A DNA stretch of 64,000 nucleotides from Flavobacterium sp. CF108 (GTDB lineage Bacteria > Bacteroidota > Bacteroidia > Flavobacteriales > Flavobacteriaceae). A program made the translations under genes and the position numbers. A model generated the notes under the pieces. It searched no databases, was not told the origin of the DNA, and saw only the letters and a list, made by a program, of their open reading frames with translations. Below are positions 59,221-64,000 of this stretch, in pieces. Position 1 is the first letter of the stretch. Each line of letters starts with the position of its first letter. Where the stretch lies: the NCBI RefSeq assembly GCF_900129795.1, contig NZ_FQWW01000001.1, positions 186,001 to 250,000 on the forward strand, read 5' to 3'.

Positions 59221-60531
59221 ATGAATATTAAGAATATATACTGCACTTTAATAGTTCTGTTCTTTTGCATTGTTAAAACAAATGCACAGGAAGTTTTGAC
59301 TATTGAAGAAGCAATGAAAATCGCTTTAGAAAATAATTTTGAAATTAAAATTGCCAAAAATAATTCAACAATAAGTGAAACAAATGTTACTATTGGAAAC
59401 GCAGGTTTACTGCCAACCGCTACAGCTAATATTGTAGATAACAATAGTGTTACAAACTCAACTCAGGTGCGTCAGGATGGAACATCAACTACATTAAACA
59501 ATGCAAAAAACAACAATTTAACGTATGGAGTCAGCTTAGGCTGGACGGTTTTTGACGGAATGAGAATGTTTGCCAGATACGATCAGTTAAAAGAACTTCA
59601 AAAATTAGGCGATGCCGAATTAAAAAGAACAATTCTCATAAAAATTGGTCAGGTAAATTCTGCTTATTATGATTTAGTACAGCAGCAGCATCAATTAGCG
59701 GCTTTAGACACTACAATCGTAATTTCAAAACAAAGAGTAGAATTGGCACAAAATCGTTTCACCATTGGTAAAGCTTCAAAATTAGAAGTTTTAAATGCTC
59801 AGGTTGATTTAAATACAGATCAGGTTACTTTATTAAGACAAAAAGAATCGTATGCTAATGCCAAAATATTATTGAACCAATATTTAGCGCGTGATCCTAA
59901 AATTAATTTCAAAGTAACTGATGTAGTTACTGTTGATGAAAAACTGGTTTTAGCCGATTTAATGAATTTGGCGCAAAAACAAAATCCGGCTTTAGAATCA
60001 CAAATCATCAATAAACGTATTGCCGAATTACAGCTGAAACAAGTAAAAGCAAGCCGATATCCAACTGTAAATTTAACTTCGGGTTATAATTTTTCTGAAA
60101 GTCAGTCGAGTTTAGGATTTACAAGCGAAAACTCTTCAAGAGGTTTTACCTACGGTTTTAATGCTTCGATGAATATTTTTGACGGATTTAATCAGCATCG
60201 AAATGAAAAAGTTGCCAAACTTCAAATCGAAAATTCTCAAATCGCTATCGATCAGCAAAATATGATTTTGAATACGCAATTAAGCACAGCTTTTCAAACG
60301 TATTTAACCAATTTAGAATTAATTGATTTAGAGGAAAATAACGAAGCGATCGCGAGACAAAATTTAGAAATTACTTTAGATAAATTCAGAATAGGAACTA
60401 TCACAACCATTGATTTTAGAACGGCTCAGCTCAATTATGTAAACGCAAAAGTTCGCTACAGCAACGCACAATACGAAGCAAAATTATCTGAAATTGCCTT
60501 AAAAGAATTAGCTGGAAATATTAATTTTTAA
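59221..60531 (+). CDS. TolC family outer membrane efflux protein
   Basis: 436 residues from MNIKNIYCTLIVLFFCIVKTNAQ, a clear signal peptide; the earlier ATG at 59194 lies in repeat DNA. Two internally similar halves of long helices alternate with short strands (LTIEEAMKIALENNFEIKIAKNN; QNRFTIGKASKLEVLNAQVDL), as in TolC/OEP proteins, which trimerise to make the outer-membrane duct. It completes the tripartite RND system. Confidence 0.94.
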   Translation: MNIKNIYCTLIVLFFCIVKTNAQEVLTIEEAMKIALENNFEIKIAKNNSTISETNVTIGNAGLLPTATANIVDNNSVTNSTQVRQDGTSTTLNNAKNNNLTYGVSLGWTVFDGMRMFARYDQLKELQKLGDAELKRTILIKIGQVNSAYYDLVQQQHQLAALDTTIVISKQRVELAQNRFTIGKASKLEVLNAQVDLNTDQVTLLRQKESYANAKILLNQYLARDPKINFKVTDVVTVDEKLVLADLMNLAQKQNPALESQIINKRIAELQLKQVKASRYPTVNLTSGYNFSESQSSLGFTSENSSRGFTYGFNASMNIFDGFNQHRNEKVAKLQIENSQIAIDQQNMILNTQLSTAFQTYLTNLELIDLEENNEAIARQNLEITLDKFRIGTITTIDFRTAQLNYVNAKVRYSNAQYEAKLSEIALKELAGNINF

Positions 60532-60558
60532 ACTAAATTTGTTTCAAAACAAACTTAG

Positions 60559-61422
60559 ATGATCTCTTATAATACCAAAGAATGGTTTACGTTCATATTC
60601 CATTTTCATAAATCAGATACCGTTAGAAAACTTTTACCAATCATGCTTGCGATTGGTATTTATGCCGCAACCGTTGGGTATCTGGAAGTTGAATACTTTA
60701 AAGTTGGCAAAAACGATTACATCCACAACATTCCTATTATGCACGGAATGCTTGGTTTTGTCATTTCGTTATTACTGGTTTTTAGAACAAATACCGCTTA
60801 TGACCGCTGGTGGGAAGGACGTAAACTTTGGGGAGGTTTGGTAAACAGCAGCCGTAATCTGGCTATAAAACTGTCGGCTATTTTAAAAGACGAAAACGAC
60901 AGGAGTTTCTTTAGAAAATTCATCCCGTTGTATGCTGATATTCTGCACAAACATTTAAAAGATGCTGATACGAGTAAACAGCTTTTTGAAGATGTTGATT
61001 TAGAAATAGACCATCATAAACACAAACCCAATCAGCTAAAAAGAATCATGTATCATAAAATCAATGATTTATATGATGCAAAGAAAATTACAGGCGATCA
61101 ATTAATCATTTTAAATAATGAATTGCAGTCGTTTACAGATATTTGCGGTGCGTGCGAGCGTATCAAAAACACGCCTATTCCCTACTCTTACAGCGCTTTT
61201 ATCAAGAAATTTATCTTCTTTTATACCATGACACTTCCGTTTGGATATTCTATTAGTTTGGGCTATTTTGTAGCGCCGGTTGTCGTTTTTATATTTTATG
61301 TTTTAGCGAGTTTGGAGCTTATTGCTGAGGAAATTGAAGATCCGTTTGGAGATGATGAAAATGATCTTCCAACAAGAAAGATTTCTGAAAACATCAAAAA
61401 ACATATTGAAGAATTGATTTAA
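60559..61422 (+). CDS. Bestrophin family ion channel protein
   Basis: The 287-residue membrane protein has helices near 20-40, 55-75, 205-230 and 232-255. The family hallmark FRTNTAYDRWWEGRKLWGGLVNSSRNLAI is at about 74-102, and the C-terminal IEDPFGDDENDLPTRKISENI contains the Asp/Glu-Pro-Phe-Gly calcium-clasp-like motif. Bacterial bestrophins are pentameric channels, often cation-selective. It follows the tolC-like gene by 27 bp and may be read with it, although its role is not linked. Confidence 0.92.
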   Translation: MISYNTKEWFTFIFHFHKSDTVRKLLPIMLAIGIYAATVGYLEVEYFKVGKNDYIHNIPIMHGMLGFVISLLLVFRTNTAYDRWWEGRKLWGGLVNSSRNLAIKLSAILKDENDRSFFRKFIPLYADILHKHLKDADTSKQLFEDVDLEIDHHKHKPNQLKRIMYHKINDLYDAKKITGDQLIILNNELQSFTDICGACERIKNTPIPYSYSAFIKKFIFFYTMTLPFGYSISLGYFVAPVVVFIFYVLASLELIAEEIEDPFGDDENDLPTRKISENIKKHIEELI

Positions 61423-61523
61423 ACAAGCTAAAAATCAAAAGAATAACATACTATTTTGAGCTAAACAGATGTTTTAAGGGAGAAAAACCAAATAAATTCT
61501 TTCTTACTACAATTCTCAATCCT

Positions 61524-61531
61524 TATATTTG
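61524..61531 (+). promoter_or_regulatory. Putative -7 box of pheT
   Basis: TATATTTG lies 26 bp before the pheT ATG; the expected -33 position shows no clear TTG. Confidence 0.45.
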
Positions 61532-61557
61532 TATCCTGATAAAAGAATAAAACTAAC

Positions 61558-63978
61558 ATGAAAATATCTTATAACTGGTTAAAACAATTCATTAAAACGG
61601 ATTGGACATCTGAGCAAACTTCTGAATTATTGACAGATCTGGGTCTTGAAGTTGAAGTTGTTGAGAAATACCAGTCTATTAAAGGCGGATTAGAAGGAGT
61701 TGTTGTAGGACATGTACTTACCTGCGAAAAACATCCTGATGCTGACCGATTAAACATTACTACAGTAAATATTGGTTTAGAAGCTCCTGTGCAAATTGTA
61801 TGCGGTGCTGCAAACGTGGCTGCGGGACAAAAAGTTCCTGTTGCAACTATTGGAACCGTTTTATATGATAAAGAAGGTGTTGAATTTACTATTAAAAAAG
61901 GTAAAATTCGCGGACAGGAAAGCCACGGAATGATTTGTGCCGAAGATGAATTAGGTCTTGGTACTGGTCACGACGGAATTATGGTTCTGGATGAAAATTT
62001 GGTTCCGGGAACTAAAGCTTCTGAAGTTTTTCAAATTGCAGATGATGAAGTTTTCGAAATTGGTTTAACGCCAAACCGTGCCGATGCGATGAGTCACTTT
62101 GGTACAGCACGTGATTTAAGAGCCGGAATGCTTCAAAGAGGTATAAACGTAGAATTGATTACGCCATCTGTAAGCAATTTTAGAGTTGATATGCGTACGC
62201 TTAAAATTGATGTTAATGTTGAAGAACCAGCTTTAGCACCAAGATATTGTGGCGTAACGATTTCAGGAATTACGGTTCACGAATCTCCAAAATGGCTTCA
62301 GGATCGTTTAAAATCGATTGGTTTAACTCCAAAAAATAATATTGTCGATGTTACTAATTATGTTTTACACGAATTAGGACAGCCGCTTCATGCTTTTGAC
62401 GCTGCAAAAATTACCGGAAAAGTAATTGTAAAAACATTACCTGAAGGAACAAAATTTACCACTCTTGATGATGTTGAAAGAACATTGCATGCTGAGGATT
62501 TAATGATTTGCGACGAAAAAGGACCGCTTTGTATTGCAGGAGTTTTTGGAGGAAAAAAATCCGGAGTTACAGATGGAACAACTTCTATATTCTTAGAAAG
62601 TGCTTATTTTGATGCTGTAAGCGTTCGTAAAACAGCAAAAAGACATCAATTGAATACAGATGCTTCTTTTAGATTTGAAAGAGGAATTGACCCAACTATT
62701 ACAGAATATGCTTTAAAACGTGCAGCTATCTTAATTCAGGAAGTTGCGGGTGGAAAAATTACTTGTGATGTTGTAGAGGTTTATCCTAAAAAAGTAGAAG
62801 ATTTTTCGGTTTTATTGAATTTCAGCCACGTTTCTAAAATCATCGGACAGGAAATTCCAAAAGATACCATCAAAAAAATCCTGGTTTCTTTAGATATTAA
62901 AGTAAACAGCGTTTCTGATACAGGATTAGGTTTAACTATTCCTGCGTATCGTGTTGACGTTCAAAGAGAAATTGATGTTATAGAAGAAATTCTAAGAGTT
63001 TATGGTTACAACAATATTGAGTTTTCTAAAAAATTCAATGCTACGGTAGCTAATTCTCCAAGAACAGAAGATTATAAAGTACAAAATGTTATCGCTTCTC
63101 AATTAAACTCTCAAGGTTTTCATGAAATGATGGCAAACTCTTTAACAACGGCTGCGTATGCAAAATTATCGACTGTTTTAAAAGAAGAACATAACGTTAC
63201 AATGCTAAATCCTTTAAGCAGTGATTTATCGACAATGCGTCAATCGTTGTTGTTTTCTGCACTTGAAGCGATTTCATACAATATCAATAGAAGAAATTCT
63301 GATTTAAAATTATTTGAATTCGGAAAATCTTATCACAAATACCTAAACGGTTACGAAGAACACAAACATTTAACTTTGTCTATTTCTGGAAACAGAAATA
63401 AAGAAAGCTGGACAACGCCGCAAAAAGGAACTGATTTCTTCTTGTTGAAAGGTTATGTAAAAGGTATTTTGGCTCGTTTAGGAATTGAAAAAATTTCGAA
63501 TGCTCCGGTTCAATCTGATGTTTTCTCAGAAGGAACTTCTATTTGCTACAACAATGATACGTTAGTGGAAATGGGAGTTGTTAAGAAATCGATTTTAAAG
63601 CATTTCGGAATTAAACAAGATGTTTATTATGCTGATTTCAACTGGGATTTAATCTTAAAAATCATTACAGGAAAAATTAAGTATACTGAAATTCCTAAAT
63701 ACCCTGAAGTTCGCAGAGATTTAGCTTTGTTAATCGATGAGAAAACTACTTACGAAAGTATTTTTAACTTAGCGAGACAAACGGAAAAAGCACTTTTAAA
63801 AGACATTAATTTATTTGATGTATATCAAGGCGATAAACTTCCGGAAGGAAAAAAATCGTATGCTTTAAGCTTTACAATCCAAGATAATACAAAAACACTT
63901 ACTGATGCTCAGATTGATAAAATCATGTCTAAATTACAACAGACTTTTGAAACTGAACTTGGCGCAAGCTTAAGATAA
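61558..63978 (+). CDS. pheT: Phenylalanine-tRNA ligase beta subunit
   Basis: The 806-residue beta subunit pairs with PheS to charge tRNA-Phe. Domains in order: the N-terminal helix, an EMAP/tRNA-binding OB fold (about 42-155: VVVGHVLTCEKHPDADRLN), B3/B4 editing domain (about 215-385: NIVDVTNYVLHELGQPLHAFDAAKI), and B5 (about 410-480). The catalytic-like core (about 490-690: VIEEILRVYGYNNIEF) and the FDX-ACB tRNA anticodon-binding end (about 710-806: YPEVRRDLALLIDEK) follow. pheS is not next to it, so the operon usual in many bacteria is split here. Confidence 0.97.
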   Translation: MKISYNWLKQFIKTDWTSEQTSELLTDLGLEVEVVEKYQSIKGGLEGVVVGHVLTCEKHPDADRLNITTVNIGLEAPVQIVCGAANVAAGQKVPVATIGTVLYDKEGVEFTIKKGKIRGQESHGMICAEDELGLGTGHDGIMVLDENLVPGTKASEVFQIADDEVFEIGLTPNRADAMSHFGTARDLRAGMLQRGINVELITPSVSNFRVDMRTLKIDVNVEEPALAPRYCGVTISGITVHESPKWLQDRLKSIGLTPKNNIVDVTNYVLHELGQPLHAFDAAKITGKVIVKTLPEGTKFTTLDDVERTLHAEDLMICDEKGPLCIAGVFGGKKSGVTDGTTSIFLESAYFDAVSVRKTAKRHQLNTDASFRFERGIDPTITEYALKRAAILIQEVAGGKITCDVVEVYPKKVEDFSVLLNFSHVSKIIGQEIPKDTIKKILVSLDIKVNSVSDTGLGLTIPAYRVDVQREIDVIEEILRVYGYNNIEFSKKFNATVANSPRTEDYKVQNVIASQLNSQGFHEMMANSLTTAAYAKLSTVLKEEHNVTMLNPLSSDLSTMRQSLLFSALEAISYNINRRNSDLKLFEFGKSYHKYLNGYEEHKHLTLSISGNRNKESWTTPQKGTDFFLLKGYVKGILARLGIEKISNAPVQSDVFSEGTSICYNNDTLVEMGVVKKSILKHFGIKQDVYYADFNWDLILKIITGKIKYTEIPKYPEVRRDLALLIDEKTTYESIFNLARQTEKALLKDINLFDVYQGDKLPEGKKSYALSFTIQDNTKTLTDAQIDKIMSKLQQTFETELGASLR

Positions 63979-64000
63979 ATCTTGAAGTTATTAAATAACA

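Noticed and set aside
61423..61557. tRNA or attenuator in front of pheT
   Set aside because: No cloverleaf, no Phe-rich leader peptide and no terminator stem could be recognised in this gap.

Overview
This window looks like chromosomal DNA of a Flavobacterium-type member of the Bacteroidota (Flavobacteriaceae). The evidence is the low GC content, a SusC/SusD pair controlled by an ECF sigma/FecR couple, PorX (a type IX secretion regulator), a fused lpxC-fabZ gene, a CAL67264-type small membrane protein, many TAnnTTTG -7 promoter boxes, and the hairpin-forming 'word' repeats common between flavobacterial genes. No rRNA, tRNA, CRISPR array, phage or classical insertion sequence was seen.

Layout. 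1-3.7 kb: a cut-off vWA-like membrane protein, fabG, and an unknown two-gene unit (Cys-rich lipoprotein plus small membrane protein). 3.8-13.6 kb: a complete minus-strand nutrient-uptake locus in the order sigma factor, FecR, SusC (with STN domain), SusD, HExxH zinc metallohydrolase lipoprotein, DUF4302 lipoprotein, ending in a decayed duplicate of the DUF4302 3' end. 13.9-22.1 kb: housekeeping minus-strand genes: a GIY-YIG-like protein, sucD, an NTF2-like protein, an LpxD paralogue, efp, lpxA, lpxC-fabZ, lpxD and an HD phosphohydrolase. 22.3-36.2 kb: porX, tsaE, ald, ung, a MutS2-like ATPase, a small GIY-YIG nuclease set between REP-like repeat pairs, a DCC protein, ettA, holA, an orphan HsdR-N protein, a glycosyltransferase and an OmpA lipoprotein. 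36.4-44.6 kb: a TsaC/Sua5 protein, UvrD helicase, an orphan antitoxin-like micro-gene, a giant nested hairpin, a TSUP transporter, patatin and an M1 aminopeptidase. 44.6-45.7 kb: a REP-associated tyrosine transposase (RAYT) whose reading frame contains three in-frame copies of a REP-pair repeat. 45.8-54.3 kb: a Dph6-like enzyme, DUF1697, a SUKH protein, lipocalin-like lipoprotein, recG, an Aer-type PAS protein, a 6-TM protein with a dead HisKA helix, and a thioredoxin-fold protein. 54.8-64 kb: a tripartite RND efflux operon, bestrophin and pheT.

Most coding genes are ordinary. The most unusual material is in the repeats: (i) REP palindromes translated as a variable internal linker of the RAYT; (ii) a single-domain GIY-YIG nuclease bracketed by five copies of a different REP arm, one of which supplies a candidate start codon of the next gene; (iii) a 126-bp nested hairpin; and (iv) the in-frame ghost of a second DUF4302 gene directly behind the stop codon of the intact one. 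All functional calls come from reading motifs; no database search was run.
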